A DNA stretch of 18,847 nt from an uncultured Clostridia bacterium (GCA_947627335.1 CANQVQ010000023.1:1-18847), one strand, 5' to 3'; counted from the first letter of the stretch, positions 1 through 7,598 are shown. Notes: generated from the sequence alone by a model not told the origin. Translations and numbers: made by a program.

Positions 1-394
1 GTGCAAGGTCGGGACCTATAAGCTCGGCAAGCGGTTCCTGTCGCTTCCGCCGGTGCGCAAGCTGTTCCCGGACGCTTTGGAGCGCTTCCGAAGCGGGAAA
101 GGCTCGTCCGATTACGCCGCAGCGTCACCGACCATGAAGGCTTGTCTGGTCAAGGCGGTCAACGAGGACCTGTCCCCGCTCCTCCCGAAAGTTGCCCCGT
201 CCACCCTGCTGATCTGGGGCGAAAACGACACCGCCACCCCGCTGTCCGACGGACTTCGCATGGAAAAGGAGATCCCGGACGCAGGGCTGGTGCGCCTGCC
301 GGGGGTCGGGCATTTCTCCTTCGCGGAGGACCCGTACACCTGCGAGCGCGTGGTGCGCAGTTTCCTGCAAATCGGAGAGGGGGATCGGAGATGA
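1..394 (+). CDS. Alpha/beta-fold hydrolase, C-terminal part (5' end outside window)
   Basis: The reading frame is open from base 2, so the gene starts upstream of the window; about 130 codons are visible. The C-terminal part of an alpha/beta hydrolase is recognisable. LLIWGENDTATPL carries the expected acid residue of the triad on the strand before the last helix. GVGHFSF carries the catalytic histidine, and a final helix follows (DPYTCERVVRSFL). The nucleophile elbow lies outside the window, so activity and substrate cannot be judged. The stop codon overlaps the start of the next gene as ATGA (391-394), which implies translational coupling to the membrane MurF-type ligase and a possible role in cell-envelope chemistry. 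The fold is well supported. The cell-wall role rests on context alone. Confidence 0.8.
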   Translation, partial: CKVGTYKLGKRFLSLPPVRKLFPDALERFRSGKGSSDYAAASPTMKACLVKAVNEDLSPLLPKVAPSTLLIWGENDTATPLSDGLRMEKEIPDAGLVRLPGVGHFSFAEDPYTCERVVRSFLQIGEGDRR

Positions 395-1968
395 CGGTGT
401 TTTTCGGGGTCGTCGCCGGGGTCTGTCTGCTTCTTTGGGGCGTGTGCGCGTGGGTCGCCGCCCTGCATTGGATCCATCTTCTGCAATTGCAGTCCTACCG
501 CCCGACCGAGGTCTGGCGGCGGCTGGTCGGCGCGCCGCGGAAGCTCGCTGGCGGGCTTCTGCCGGCGGCGCTTTCGCTCCCGTTCGCGTTCTTCGCGTCG
601 GCGACGGCGGGGCGTGCGTGGATTTGGGGCGTGTGCGCATTGCTGTTCGTTGTCTGTGCGCGGTGCTTCAGTCCGCGTGAGCGGGCGAAGAAGCCGTTGA
701 AATTCACCGGTCGGGTCAAGCGGCTGTGCGCCGTGTACGGGTTGCTGCTGGCGGTCTGCGCCGGGTTCGCGGTCTTTCGGTATCTTCGGTACGGGCGGGG
801 GCTGTTCGTGTTGGCGGTCGCGCTCGTTTGTTCGCCGCTGATCGCGTGGGTCGCGTGCGAGCTGTGCGCGCCGGTCGAAGCGTGGGTCAAGCGTTGGTAT
901 CGCCGCGACGCGCTGCGCAGGCTCCGCGCCTGCCCGGACCTGCTGACCGTCGGCGTGACCGGGTCCTACGGCAAGACCAGCGTCAAGACCTATCTCGGCG
1001 CCCTGCTCGACGTGAAATTCGACACGCTGATCACCCCGGAGAGCTTCAACACCCCCATGGGCGTGGTGCGGACCGTGCGGGAACACCTGCGCCCGACGCA
1101 CGAGGTGTTCGTCTGCGAGATGGGCGCACGGCACGTCGGGGACATCAAGGAACTCTGCGACATGGTGCATCCGCGCCACGGCGTCATCACCGCCATCGGC
1201 AACCAGCATTTGGAGACCTTCCACACGCAGGAGAACATCGTCCGCACGAAGTTTGAACTCGCCGACGCGCTCCCGCCGGACGGAATGCTGTTCCTCAACG
1301 GCGACTGCGACCTGATCCGCGACAACCTGCCGGACCGTCCGCGCCTGCTTTACGGGCTGCGCGAGGGGAACGATTACCGGGCGACGGACGTCGAAGTGTC
1401 GCTGTCCGGCACGGCGTTCACCCTGACGGCGCCGGACGGGGAAACGGTGCGCTTCCGTATGCGCCTGCTCGGGGAACACAGCGTGCTGAACGTGACGGGG
1501 GCGCTCGCGGTCTGCCACGCGTTCGGGATCCCGCTTGCGTCGCTCGCGCCCGCCGTGCGGAAGCTGACCGCCGTGCCGCACCGTATGCAGCTGCTGCCCG
1601 GCGAGGTCACCTACATCGACGACGCCTACAATTCCAATCCCGCAGGTTGCCATGCGGCGCTCGAGACGCTCGGGCGGTTCGACGCCTGTCGGATCCTCGT
1701 GACGCCGGGAATGGTGGAGCTTGGAGCGGATACGGAGAAATGCAACGAAGCCTTCGGCGAACAGGCCGCCGAGGTCTGCGATTACTGCGTGCTGGTCGGG
1801 GAGAAGCAGGCGATCCCGATTCGGCGCGGGCTGGAGGCGCGGGGATACCCGCCGACGCAGATCCGCGTCGTGCGGACGCTGGACGAAGCGCTTTCGGAGG
1901 TCCGTGCGTTCCCGACGGAGAAGCGGAAGGTGGTCCTGCTGGAGAACGACCTGCCGGACCAATACTGA
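391..1968 (+). CDS. murF: Membrane-anchored MurF-type Mur ligase (UDP-MurNAc-tripeptide--D-Ala-D-Ala ligase family)
   Basis: The protein is 525 aa from the ATG that overlaps the previous stop. Residues 1-165 are hydrophobic with about five probable membrane spans (roughly 3-25, 53-72, 76-92, 112-130 and 137-158). They stand where ordinary MurF has its soluble UDP-sugar-binding domain. The Mur-ligase central domain follows: P-loop TGSYGKTS at 190-197, TPESFNTPMG at 215-224, an EMGARHVGDI segment near 243, and GNQHLETF near 270. The C-terminal domain follows, with YIDDAYNSNP. MurF enzymes use ATP to add D-Ala-D-Ala to the UDP-MurNAc-tripeptide. The next gene makes that dipeptide, which supports the assignment. 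The frame also extends upstream to about 142, but that stretch runs through the hydrolase gene, so I chose 391. The membrane domain could mean a lipid-linked substrate or simply localisation at the membrane. Confidence 0.82.
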   Translation: MTVFFGVVAGVCLLLWGVCAWVAALHWIHLLQLQSYRPTEVWRRLVGAPRKLAGGLLPAALSLPFAFFASATAGRAWIWGVCALLFVVCARCFSPRERAKKPLKFTGRVKRLCAVYGLLLAVCAGFAVFRYLRYGRGLFVLAVALVCSPLIAWVACELCAPVEAWVKRWYRRDALRRLRACPDLLTVGVTGSYGKTSVKTYLGALLDVKFDTLITPESFNTPMGVVRTVREHLRPTHEVFVCEMGARHVGDIKELCDMVHPRHGVITAIGNQHLETFHTQENIVRTKFELADALPPDGMLFLNGDCDLIRDNLPDRPRLLYGLREGNDYRATDVEVSLSGTAFTLTAPDGETVRFRMRLLGEHSVLNVTGALAVCHAFGIPLASLAPAVRKLTAVPHRMQLLPGEVTYIDDAYNSNPAGCHAALETLGRFDACRILVTPGMVELGADTEKCNEAFGEQAAEVCDYCVLVGEKQAIPIRRGLEARGYPPTQIRVVRTLDEALSEVRAFPTEKRKVVLLENDLPDQY

Positions 1969-1996
1969 AAGAAAGGCACAGGAAAGGGGTACATCC

Positions 1997-3202
1997 ATGA
2001 AGATCCAGGTTGCGGTGCTGTTCGGCGGCAGGAGCGTCGAGCATGAAATTTCGGTCATTTCGGCGATCCAGGCGATGGAAAGCATGAACGCCGAACGGTA
2101 CGACGTCCTGCCGGTCTACCTGACCAAGGACAACGAGTTCTACACCGGGGAGGTCCTGCGCGACATCAGGCGCTACCGGGACATTCCGTCGCTCCTGAGG
2201 GAGGCGACTCGCGTCTCCATGACCCGCGAGGACGGGAAAGTCGTGCTCAAGCAGGTCCCCGCCAGGCGGTTCGGAAGCAGCGTGCTTGCCGAGCCGGACG
2301 TGGCGTTCCCGATCGTACACGGGACCAACGTGGAGGACGGGGCGCTGCAGGGGTTCCTGCGGACGCTGGGCATTCCGTTCGTCGGGTGCGACGTGCTGGC
2401 GTCCGCCGTGGGGATGGATAAATACGTCATGAAGCTGCTCTGGCAGTCGATGGGGTTCCCGGTCCTGCCCGCCCTGCGGTTCTCCGCCGGGGATTACGGC
2501 GACCCGGACGGCGTCGTCCGTCGGGTCGAAGCGGAGATCGGATACCCGGTCATCGTCAAGCCGGTCAACCTCGGTTCGTCGGTCGGCATCACCAAGGCGA
2601 AGGACCGCGACGGGCTGCTCGCGGCGCTGGACACGGCGTTCGCCTTCGCGGACGCGGTCCTGCTGGAGCACGCGGTCACGAACCTGCGCGAGGTCAACTG
2701 CGCCGTGCTCGGCGATGAAGACGGCGCGGAAGCGTCGGTGCTGGAGGAGCCGCTCGCCGTCGACGAGATCCTCTCCTATCAGGATAAGTACCTTGACGGT
2801 GGGAAAGGCGGCGCCGGCGGCGGAAAATCCGCCGGAATGGCGTCGCTGAAGCGCAAAATTCCCGCGGAACTGCCGCCGGAACGCACGGAGGAGATCCGTT
2901 CGCTGGCGGTTCGCGCATTCGGGGCGCTCGGCTGCGCCGGCGTCGCCCGGATCGACTTTTTGCTCGACGGGGAAAACGACCGGGTCTACCTGAACGAGAT
3001 CAACACGATCCCCGGCTCGCTGGCGTTCTACCTTTGGGAGGCGGCGGGGGTGCCGTACCCCGAACTGCTCGACCGGCTGATCGCCCTCGCCCGCAAGCGC
3101 GCCCGCAAGCAGGCGAACCTGACCTATTCCTTCGACACGAACGTTTTCGCGCTCGGCGGCGGCATGGGCGGCGCGAAGGGCGCGAAGGGCGCGAAGCGGT
3201 GA
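1997..3202 (+). CDS. ddl: D-alanine--D-alanine ligase
   Basis: This 401-aa ATP-grasp ligase joins two D-Ala residues for the peptidoglycan stem. The ATG at 1997 follows a GGAAAGGGG ribosome site and sits 28 bp after murF. Visible family landmarks are LFGGRSVEHEIS at 8-19 with the catalytic Glu15; HGTNVEDGALQGF at 108-120; FVGCDVLASAVGMDK at 128-142; the ATP-grasp strand VKPVNLGSSVGI at 187-198; the omega-loop SYQDKYL at 260-266; RIDF at 318-321; and the Mg-binding NEINTIPG at 333-340. The Lys-Tyr of the omega loop is the pattern of D-Ala-D-Ala ligases, not of VanA-type D-Ala-D-Lac ligases. Oddities are a Gly/Lys-rich insert after the omega loop (267-279) and a Gly/Lys/Ala-rich tail (387-401). 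I have seen both in clostridial Ddl proteins. The product assignment is secure. Confidence 0.95.
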   Translation: MKIQVAVLFGGRSVEHEISVISAIQAMESMNAERYDVLPVYLTKDNEFYTGEVLRDIRRYRDIPSLLREATRVSMTREDGKVVLKQVPARRFGSSVLAEPDVAFPIVHGTNVEDGALQGFLRTLGIPFVGCDVLASAVGMDKYVMKLLWQSMGFPVLPALRFSAGDYGDPDGVVRRVEAEIGYPVIVKPVNLGSSVGITKAKDRDGLLAALDTAFAFADAVLLEHAVTNLREVNCAVLGDEDGAEASVLEEPLAVDEILSYQDKYLDGGKGGAGGGKSAGMASLKRKIPAELPPERTEEIRSLAVRAFGALGCAGVARIDFLLDGENDRVYLNEINTIPGSLAFYLWEAAGVPYPELLDRLIALARKRARKQANLTYSFDTNVFALGGGMGGAKGAKGAKR

Positions 3203-3267
3203 ACTTTTTCTTCGCCGGAGGGAACGCGGTGGCGTTTCACCCACATCGGGACCACACAAAGTGCTGT

Positions 3268-3336
3268 CCTTTCAAGGGGCTTTTTGAAAAAATCCCTTGA
3301 AAATTCCCAAAAACGTTTCGGCTTGGTACCAAAACC
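3268..3336 (-). repeat. Repeat B, copy 1 (palindromic intergenic repeat)
   Basis: Read on the minus strand, this stretch matches 13421-13485 closely. Both have AAGCCGAAA-like or AAACCGAAA-like bases, then a shared GTTTTTGGGAATTTTCAAGGG, a T-run, and CAAAAAGCCCCTTGAA. The core 3270-3303 is an inverted repeat with arms TTTCAAGGG and CCCTTGAAA plus T/A-rich inner pairs. It lies between two convergent genes (ddl and the binding protein), 67 bp after ddl stops, so it could act as a two-way transcription terminator. There is no clean U-run beyond the stem. It lies about 48 bp beyond repeat A copy 1, in the same A-then-B order as at 13161-13485. Confidence 0.75.
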
Positions 3337-3383
3337 GTGCGATCCGCTCGCGAAGGACTTTTCTTTCCTTAGGATCCGACAAA

Positions 3384-3582
3384 GGCAAAAATACAATCAA
3401 AATATCGCCCCGTAGGCGGACACGTGCCGCCGGAGGGGCACCTCAAGAGAAAACCGGCGAAGGCGGCGTCAGAAGTGGCGCAAGCCAAGCCGGTTTTCGA
3501 TGAAAGGGGGGTATTTGGGGGGAAAACACAGAGCAAGGAGGAGCGTAGTGACGCCGCCGCGATTGTGTTTGCCCCCCGAAAG
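3384..3582 (-). repeat. Repeat A, copy 1 (structured ~200-bp dispersed repeat)
   Basis: On the minus strand this begins CTTTCGGGGGGCAAACACA, four bases after the stop of the sugar-binding lipoprotein, and ends near 3384 with ATTGTATTTTT. It matches 10931-11141 and 13161-13370 across most of its length. Three stems can be drawn. Stem I pairs G6-C-AAACACA with TGTGTTT-T-C6. Stem II pairs AAAACCGGC with GCCGGTTTT (plus-strand positions 3450-3458 and 3489-3497). Stem III is a 33-nt hairpin (3407-3439) with outer arms GCCCC/GGGGC and inner arms GGCGG/CCGCC. Stem III of the other copies uses GTTTC/GAAAC at the same positions, so three base pairs changed together. Confidence 0.85.
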
Positions 3583-3586
3583 ATGC

Positions 3587-5113
3587 TTAGGTGTTCGACG
3601 CGTAATCGGCGACGACCTTCTCGATAGCGGTCTGCACCTTATCGTGGATCTTTTCAAACTCGGACTGCACTTCGCTGCTCTTGCTCGTCGCAAGGGTGCC
3701 AAGCAGACCGGTCAGACCGTCGAATCCGTAGACGCAGCCCACGTCATAGCGCAGGTGCGAGAAGATGTAGTCGACCATTTCACGGGAATCGTCATCCATG
3801 TAGCCCTTGCCCTTCAGGGTGGTCTCAAGGTACTCATAGGTCATACCGCCGGTCCGGTCGTACTTCGCACCGGCAGCCATCGCATCGACCATGTATGCGG
3901 AGAATTCCTCTGCCGAATTGTCGTCCGACTGCTTCGGAATGCCGATGGAATACCCGTTGTTCGGGATCGAAACGTACTCGTCCTGCGTATCGGTCATCTT
4001 CGGAAGCGGCACGATGCCGAATTCGATCTCGGAGCGGGTACGCATCTTCGCGACCGCCGTGAATCCGGACGGACGGAAGAGTGCGCGTCCGTTGTAGAAC
4101 ACGCCGAAGGATTCTTCCCAGATGTCGATGTCGCTCGGCAGGTCCGTCGCGTACAGCTTCCAATCGGCATCGTTGAAGGTTTCAAGGATCTTCTGGGCGA
4201 GGTTGATGGACGCTTCATCCGTACCGAACAGCAGTTCCGGCTCGTCCGAAGCGCTCTTGTCGCAGAACAGCATCCCGGAAGCGCTGTAGAACGGACGCAT
4301 ATCGACGGTCGCCGTGACCATGCCGTAGGTGACGTTGGTGTCGTCCCACGAGGAGGTCGCGGTCGCGTTGCTGACGGCTTTCGACATTTCGACCATCTTG
4401 TCGAAGGTCCAGGTGCCGTTGTTGAACAGGTCGTAGGGGCTTTCCAGACCGTTGTCTTCGATCATCTGCTTGTTGAAGATGATGCACCAGGTGTTCGCCT
4501 TGTTCATGATGGTGTAGTCGCCGGTCGTGAAGAACAGCCTGTCGCTGATGGAGAACGCCCTGTTCGCATCCTGGTTCCACCACGGTGCGTTCAGGTCGAG
4601 GTTGTTGAGCTCCCGCAGGTCGACCAGCAGACCGTTGGACGCGAGCGTCGCGAGGCTGCCGGTTTCGAGGGAGTAGGCGTTGTAGGTGTTCGTGCCGGCG
4701 GTGGCGTCCTGCGTCGCGACGGTTGCCGCATTCTCTTCCTTGCGGATGTCCAGCGTCACGCCGTAGTTCTGCTCGATCAGGTCGTTACGGGACTTGACCG
4801 CGGTATAGTAGTTGTCGCCGTAATCGATACCGCCTTCGCCCACCTCGGTCGTGAAGTCGTCCGACTGATAGGTGCCGGTGCTGCTGACGCAGAGGATGGT
4901 GAAGGTTCTGCCCTTGTACTCGTCAAGGACGCCGAGCTTCGGGGTGTAGCGACCGTCCTCGCCGAGGTACTCGTCGACCTTTTCCGCATCGGATGCCGTG
5001 CCGCCGGATCCGGAGGGGGACGACGTCTCGCCTTCCTCTTCGCAGGCGGCGAACGCAGCGACCATGCAGAGCAGAAGCAGGATGCAGATCGCCGATCTCA
5101 GATGTTTTTTCAT
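3587..5113 (-). CDS. Extracellular solute-binding lipoprotein, probable sugar ABC importer
   Basis: The protein is 508 aa. The N-terminus is a lipoprotein signal: MKKHLRS, a hydrophobic core, then AAFAAC with the lipid-bearing cysteine at residue 24. An acidic Ser/Gly-rich tether follows. The mature part resembles family-1 (COG1653-like) carbohydrate-binding proteins, with a WTFDKMVEMSKAV segment, aromatic-rich strands and a DDNSAEEFSAYMVDAM segment. It would capture a sugar outside the cell and deliver it to a permease. The start at 5113 has a good AAGGAGAG ribosome site. It lies 80 bp after the dehydrogenase gene on the same strand and may belong to that operon or have its own promoter, which I could not identify. 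No permease or ATPase gene is adjacent. A repeat A copy begins four bases after the stop. The sugar is unknown; hexuronate- or polyol-like compounds are suggested only by the neighbours. Confidence 0.85.
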   Translation of the reverse strand: MKKHLRSAICILLLLCMVAAFAACEEEGETSSPSGSGGTASDAEKVDEYLGEDGRYTPKLGVLDEYKGRTFTILCVSSTGTYQSDDFTTEVGEGGIDYGDNYYTAVKSRNDLIEQNYGVTLDIRKEENAATVATQDATAGTNTYNAYSLETGSLATLASNGLLVDLRELNNLDLNAPWWNQDANRAFSISDRLFFTTGDYTIMNKANTWCIIFNKQMIEDNGLESPYDLFNNGTWTFDKMVEMSKAVSNATATSSWDDTNVTYGMVTATVDMRPFYSASGMLFCDKSASDEPELLFGTDEASINLAQKILETFNDADWKLYATDLPSDIDIWEESFGVFYNGRALFRPSGFTAVAKMRTRSEIEFGIVPLPKMTDTQDEYVSIPNNGYSIGIPKQSDDNSAEEFSAYMVDAMAAGAKYDRTGGMTYEYLETTLKGKGYMDDDSREMVDYIFSHLRYDVGCVYGFDGLTGLLGTLATSKSSEVQSEFEKIHDKVQTAIEKVVADYASNT

Positions 5114-5193
5114 GAAATTCTCTCCTTACTGATGGTTTCTATCCTTTTTTCTTTGCAAAAATGGGGGGAAGCGCATATCCTGTCAGGGAAAGC

Positions 5194-6036
5194 CTACACG
5201 CCGGAATAGGCGGAAAACCCGCCGTCCACCGGCAGGACCACGCCGGTCACGAATCCGCTCGCCTTTTCGTCCGCGAGGTAGAGCAGTGCGCCGAGCAGGT
5301 CTTCCGGCTGCCCGAAGCGGCGCATCGGCGTCGCGGCGAGGATCTTCCCGGTCCGCTCGGTCGGCGTGCCGTCCTCGTTGAAGAGCAGGGCGCGGTTCTG
5401 CGCCGTCGAAAAGAAGCCGGGCGCGATCGCGTTGACCCGCACGCCCGCCTCCGCGAAATGCACGGCGAGCCATTGCGTGAAGTTGGAGACGGCGCTTTTC
5501 GCCGCCGAATACGCGGGGATCTTCGTCAGCGGTCGGTAGGCGTTCATGGAGGACACGTTGAGGATGGTCCCGCCGCCCTTGACCAGCTCGCGGGCGAACA
5601 CCTGCGTCGGCAGGAGCGTCCCGATGAAGTTGAGGTCGAACACGAAGGACACGTCCTCGGGTTTGAGGTCGAAAAACGTGCGCACGCCGCCGTCGAGGTC
5701 GGACAGGGAGAAGGTCTCCCGGTCGGTCGTCGCACGCGGGTGGTTCCCGCCGGCGCCGTTGAGCAGGATCTGCACCCCGCCGGACCAGTCGGTCACCCGA
5801 TCCCGGGCGGCTTCCACGCTGGCGCGGTCGAGGACGTCGCAGGAAAGCCCGATCGCCTTCCCGCCGGCGGAAACGATGTCCGCCGCGACGGCTTCCGCCG
5901 CCTCCGCACGCAGGTCCAGCACCGCCACCGCCGCACCGCATTCCGCGAGCGCCTTCGCGAACGCGGAGCAGAGCACGCCCCCGCCGCCGGTCACGACCGC
6001 GGTCTTTCCGCGCAGATCAACGGTAAACGGCAGCAT
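5194..6036 (-). CDS. SDR-family sugar-acid oxidoreductase, UxuB/YjmF type (probable D-mannonate/fructuronate dehydrogenase)
   Basis: This is a 280-aa short-chain dehydrogenase. The nucleotide-binding motif is TGGGGVL at 16-22. Asp41 at the end of the second strand suggests NAD(H). NGAGGNH is at 93-99. The catalytic set is Ser162/163, Tyr176 and Lys180 in SSMNAYRPLTKIPAYSAAK, and the end is PVDGGFSAYSGV. The long SSMNA...YSAAK block, the GGNHP segment and the closing GGFSAYSGV resemble the Bacillus YjmF (UxuB) subgroup, which interconverts fructuronate and mannonate. The gene starts one base after the TIM-barrel gene stops, so the two are translationally linked. One oddity is residue 23, where a Gly is usual after GVL: it is Cys here. 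SDR membership is certain. The exact substrate is inferred. Confidence 0.85.
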   Translation of the reverse strand: MLPFTVDLRGKTAVVTGGGGVLCSAFAKALAECGAAVAVLDLRAEAAEAVAADIVSAGGKAIGLSCDVLDRASVEAARDRVTDWSGGVQILLNGAGGNHPRATTDRETFSLSDLDGGVRTFFDLKPEDVSFVFDLNFIGTLLPTQVFARELVKGGGTILNVSSMNAYRPLTKIPAYSAAKSAVSNFTQWLAVHFAEAGVRVNAIAPGFFSTAQNRALLFNEDGTPTERTGKILAATPMRRFGQPEDLLGALLYLADEKASGFVTGVVLPVDGGFSAYSGV

Positions 6037-6037
6037 C

Positions 6038-6835
6038 TTACTTCTCCAGCGGGATGCCCAGCTTCGCGAGCTTTTCGCGCAGGAAGCGGACCGCCATGCC
6101 GATGTCCTCGGCGGGCTGTTCGCCGACTTCGCGCTCGACGGTCAGGTAGCCGGTGTAGCCGACGTCGCGCAGCGCCGCGAGATAGCGGTCCCAATCCACG
6201 CCGCCGGTGCCGAGCGGCACTTCGAGGAATTGCCCGGCGGCGGCGTCCGTGACGATGCCGTCCTTGGCGTGGGTATGGACGATGTAATCCTTGAGCGTAT
6301 GGACCGCGGCGACCGGGTCGTCGTGAGCGACCATGACGAGGTTCGCCGGGTCGAGGTTGACGGCAAGCCCCTTCGCGCCGAGCTGGTCGAGGAACGCACG
6401 CATGACGGACGCCTTCTCGGTCCCCGTCTCGCACGCGAACTTCGCCTGCATCTTGTCCGCATAGGTCGCCAGTTCATACGCGTGGGCGCGCAGCTTCTCC
6501 ATGCGGGGGCTGTCCGTTTCCTCGATGTGACCGATGTGGGTCGTGACGATGCCGCACCCGAGCTCCTTCGCCGCGTCCAGCACCCGTTTGGACTTGTCGA
6601 TGACCTCGTCGTTGTCAAGGTCGATGCCGAAATCCCCGCAGATAGCGGAGAATACCAGACCGTTCGCGTCCATGATGCCGCGTACTTCGCGGACCCGTTC
6701 GGGGGTCATGTTCTCCGCGGAGAAGTCCCCGTAAGTCAGGTACTTCTGCACGCCGGAGACGCCGAGAGACGCGGCGGCACGGATGCCGCCCTCGAAGTCC
6801 AGCCGGAACGAATCCGAAATCAGACCGATTTTCAT
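6038..6835 (-). CDS. Sugar phosphate isomerase/epimerase-like TIM-barrel protein
   Basis: This 265-aa protein belongs to the xylose-isomerase-like/AP-endonuclease-2 TIM-barrel group. It begins MKIGLISDSF, and candidate metal ligands stand at strand ends: Glu136 (CETG), Asp162 (NLDPANL), His187 and His189 (VHTHAKDG), and Glu234 (TVERE). Such proteins usually isomerise or epimerise sugars, often with a divalent metal. The frame is open upstream to about 7030, but that extension overlaps the HD gene. I chose the ATG at 6835 because the previous gene's stop lies inside its TAAGGAG ribosome site. Pairing with a UxuB-type dehydrogenase and a sugar-binding protein suggests catabolism of an imported sugar or sugar acid. 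The precise reaction is unknown. Confidence 0.85.
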   Translation of the reverse strand: MKIGLISDSFRLDFEGGIRAAASLGVSGVQKYLTYGDFSAENMTPERVREVRGIMDANGLVFSAICGDFGIDLDNDEVIDKSKRVLDAAKELGCGIVTTHIGHIEETDSPRMEKLRAHAYELATYADKMQAKFACETGTEKASVMRAFLDQLGAKGLAVNLDPANLVMVAHDDPVAAVHTLKDYIVHTHAKDGIVTDAAAGQFLEVPLGTGGVDWDRYLAALRDVGYTGYLTVEREVGEQPAEDIGMAVRFLREKLAKLGIPLEK

Positions 6836-6849
6836 AGAAATGCAACTCC

Positions 6850-7470
6850 TTACCGTGGTGTTTTTAACAGTGTATCGATCGGCTGCGCAAAGCTCTCGCC
6901 GAACGTATCCAAGAAATAATCCGCTTCCGCGCACCGCATTTCCCGCAGGCTCGCGAGCTGCGCCTTTTCCGCTTCGCGAAAGTCCGCGTTTCCGAAATGC
7001 GCTTCCTCGCGGCACTTCAGCAGGGCGCACAGCTTATCCGCCGCCTTGATCAGCGTCCGCTCCTCCGGCGTGTATTGGAACAGCGATTCGTAGGACGCAC
7101 GCAGTTCCTCCGGCAGCATCGCGAACAACCGCGCCAGCGCGGCATCCTCGACCGACGTGTACGCTTCGTGCGATTCCCGGCTGTAGTACTTGACCGGGGT
7201 CGGGATGTCGCCGGTGAAGATCTCGGGCAGGTCGTGGTAGAGCGCTTTGGCGGCGATGCGGTCGGCGTCGTAGGACTTGCCGAAGCGGGCGTTGCCGAGG
7301 AGCGCGAGCGCGTGTGCGCACAGGGCGACCTCCAGCGAATGGGTGGAAAGGGATTCCGGCACTACCGCGTACATCAGCCCCCAGCGCCGGATGTACTTCA
7401 TGCGGAACGCCATGGCGAAAAAGCTGTCGATCCCGGATCCCTTCCTTCCTAAACACTTAGTTGAGGTCAT
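6850..7470 (-). CDS. yfbR: HD-domain 5'-deoxynucleotidase, YfbR family
   Basis: The protein is 206 aa from the chosen ATG, close to the roughly 200 aa of E. coli YfbR, which dephosphorylates deoxynucleoside 5'-monophosphates using a divalent metal. Matching landmarks are SFFAMAFRMKYIRRWGLM at 16-33, the metal His in STHSLEVAL (His44), YHDLPEIFTGDIPTPVKYY at 78-96 with the HD pair at 79-80, KAADKLCALLKC, and the AEADYFLDTFG end. The start is uncertain: ATG 7470 has a modest AAAGG site, but a possible TTGATT-17-TAAAAT promoter would overlap that ATG, in which case translation starts further in. Its stop lies 14 bp before the sugar isomerase gene on the same strand, so they are probably co-transcribed, although the link between nucleotide clean-up and sugar use is unclear. 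Confidence 0.88.
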   Translation of the reverse strand: MTSTKCLGRKGSGIDSFFAMAFRMKYIRRWGLMYAVVPESLSTHSLEVALCAHALALLGNARFGKSYDADRIAAKALYHDLPEIFTGDIPTPVKYYSRESHEAYTSVEDAALARLFAMLPEELRASYESLFQYTPEERTLIKAADKLCALLKCREEAHFGNADFREAEKAQLASLREMRCAEADYFLDTFGESFAQPIDTLLKTPR

Positions 7471-7547
7471 TTTAGCATACCTTTTGTGAAAAATCAACCA
7501 TTTTTACAAAAATTCACCGAAAAACCAGAAAAAATTTGCACATCCCC

Positions 7548-7575
7548 TTGCAATCCGACGCGAAATCACTATAAT
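7548..7575 (+). promoter_or_regulatory. Probable sigma-A promoter for dapF-murE
   Basis: The -35 box is TTGCAA (7548-7553) and the -10 box is a consensus TATAAT (7570-7575), separated by 16 bp. Transcription should start near 7582, giving a very short leader whose first bases already hold the AAAGGAGG ribosome site of dapF. Confidence 0.82.
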
Positions 7576-7598
7576 GATAGGAAAGGAGGCGTTCCCTC

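Noticed and set aside
112..2085. Long open frame on the minus strand opposite murF
   Set aside because: It is rich in Arg, Pro and His, has no recognisable domain, and lies opposite a clear Mur ligase. Such frames are expected in GC-rich DNA.
1607..3259. Long minus-strand frame opposite ddl
   Set aside because: It has a compositionally biased translation, no ribosome site and no family motif, and ddl on the other strand is certain.
3500..5209. Long plus-strand frame opposite the sugar-binding lipoprotein
   Set aside because: The minus strand gives a proper lipoprotein signal and binding-protein sequence; the plus frame has no motif and runs through repeat A.
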